A stretch of 64,000 nt of DNA from Phenylobacterium conjunctum (lineage in GTDB: Bacteria; Pseudomonadota; Alphaproteobacteria; Caulobacterales; Caulobacteraceae), in the NCBI RefSeq assembly GCF_042679085.1, contig NZ_JBHTLQ010000011.1:1-64000 (forward strand). The letters are read 5' to 3'. The notes beneath the pieces were generated by a model. That model was not told the origin of the DNA and searched no databases. It worked only from the letters and a program-made list of their open reading frames with translations. Each line of letters opens with the position of its first letter. The first letter of the stretch is position 1. The position numbers and the translations under genes are program-made. Below, piece after piece: positions 63,175 to 64,000 of this stretch.

Positions 63175-63462
63175 GGTTGTCCTCCCAGGCATAAGTGCGG
63201 AACGCACCATAGACCGGATTGTTGTCAGGAGCATCGCCAGCGGGGGCGGACCGAACCCGATCCGGCGGCGAGCACTGCGCCCACCAGCTCTGCCCTCCGG
63301 ACTCTCCATCCGGCCGCCCCCGCAGGCTACGGCGACGTCGGTCCAGCGTGGCCCTTGTTCAGGCCTCTTGCGAAGCCTGCCCCCCAAAATCCACGCGGCC
63401 GTCGAACGACGCCGATACAGGGTGAGACGGCGCCGGATGAAACCGCCCTCAGGTCATGGTGA

Positions 63463-64000
63463 TCAAAAAGTTCGCGAGGCCACCAGGCTGAGGGTCCGGG
63501 GACGCTGGGGCGTGACCTGGCGCACCTGGCCGAAGCTGAAGGGATTGCCGTAGGCGAAGGTGTCGGCCTGGGTGTTGGCCGGATTGTCCAGGAAGGCGGC
63601 CAGGCGCCAGACCGGTCCCTTGAGCTGGGCGGACAGGCGGCCGGTGAAATAGCCGCCCATAACCGGCGAGAGCGCCGGGTCAAAGGTCAGGCGAGAGCGG
63701 CCGACATAGGTGGTCTGGCCCGTGAACAGCAGGGTCAGCCCGTCCCGCAACGGGCGCTCATAGGTCAGCAGGGCCGAGAAGGACATGTCGGGCACGCCCG
63801 GAAGCTGGTTCTGGATCCGGCTGGCGAACCGCGGGTCGGCGCGGGTGATCTTGGGGTCATCGAACAGGGCGTTGGACTGCAAGGCCCAACCCGGCGCCGG
63901 ACGCCAGGTGGCCTCGACCTCCAGGCCGACATTGCGCCCGTCGCCCACATTGGCTGTGTAGGGCAGGCCGGAGGGGAAGTACTGGTCGCTCTGGATATCG
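63463..64000 (-). CDS. TonB-dependent receptor, C-terminal part (cut by window edge)
   Basis: Frame open to the window end. The visible 179 residues are typical receptor beta-strands (NVGLEVEATWRPAPGWALQSNALFDD, GYFTGRLSAQLKGPVWRLAAFLDNPANTQADTFAYGNPFSFGQVRQVTPQRPRTLSLVASRTF) and end in Phe, the outer-membrane assembly signal. An alternating polar/hydrophobic pattern fits barrel strands. Stop is at 63463-63465; the start lies beyond 64000. Confidence 0.8.
   Translation of the reverse strand, partial: DIQSDQYFPSGLPYTANVGDGRNVGLEVEATWRPAPGWALQSNALFDDPKITRADPRFASRIQNQLPGVPDMSFSALLTYERPLRDGLTLLFTGQTTYVGRSRLTFDPALSPVMGGYFTGRLSAQLKGPVWRLAAFLDNPANTQADTFAYGNPFSFGQVRQVTPQRPRTLSLVASRTF

Noticed and set aside
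63195..63207. GTGCG-GAA-CGCAC inverted repeat upstream of the PQQ dehydrogenase
   Set aside because: Short arms and high GC make it expected by chance; no further support.

Overview
GC-rich, gene-dense chromosomal DNA, most likely from an alphaproteobacterium of the Caulobacterales (a Phenylobacterium/Caulobacter-like genome). The evidence is an alpha-type RpoD, a DnaG without zinc ligands, an ECF41-type sigma factor, a PseG/ELM1 glycosylation-type operon, DUF1272/DUF1330/DUF1801 proteins, TonB-dependent receptors and several families of dimeric palindromic intergenic repeats. The genus is an inference. I see no phage, plasmid backbone, IS element, CRISPR array or rRNA. No gene-free stretch exceeds 300 bases.

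Layout. 0-4 kb: start of nadB, then nadA with a complex leader, then a hybrid histidine kinase. 4-8.2 kb: SleB-type cell wall hydrolase, acetyltransferase, AraC/GyrI-type regulator, D-aminoacylase-like amidohydrolase. 8.2-12.4 kb: BrnT/BrnA toxin-antitoxin, a divergent MurA, thioredoxin reductase, a DUF433/DUF5615 toxin-antitoxin pair, a DUF1801 protein. 12.4-16.4 kb: a leftward operon of ELM1-like protein, acetyltransferase, PseG-like hydrolase and FAD/NAD-binding protein, probably for surface sugar or flagellin modification. 16.4-24 kb: greA, EamA transporter, kinase-like ATPase, SDR, NRAMP-related transporter, GST, TauD-type dioxygenase with a divergent AraC-type regulator. 24-31 kb: carB, a cold-shock protein, cupin-sigma-anti-sigma genes on the other strand, carA. 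31-36.5 kb: small conserved proteins, a DHp-receiver protein without an ATPase domain, HAD hydrolase, and an ECF41 operon with a recognisable target promoter. 36.5-40.4 kb: dnaG-rpoD. 40.4-49.4 kb: an antitoxin with a nonsense-disrupted ParE-like toxin, small flagellar-related and secreted proteins, serine hydrolase, M23 lipoprotein behind a second disrupted gene, panD, SIMPL protein and a tRNA with a CAT anticodon. 49.6-64 kb: acyl-CoA dehydrogenase, epoxide-hydrolase-like protein, M24 peptidase, response regulator, fRMsr, a CelD/GT2/cupin-like trio, thiolase, SDR, two TonB-dependent receptors (the second cut by the window edge), a beta-helix protein and a PQQ-type sugar dehydrogenase.

The most interesting signals are regulatory or concern decay and domain loss. 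Intrinsic terminators sit in the probable leaders of carA and nadA. An ECF41 promoter lies directly in front of its COE-type operon. A 21-bp-phased direct repeat lies between tauD-like and araC-like genes. Two regulators (AraC family and ECF41) have C-termini supplied by intergenic palindromic repeats. A histidine-kinase-like protein has lost its catalytic domain, and a mini flagellar rod-type protein consists only of the terminal helices. Two genes have single in-frame stop codons.
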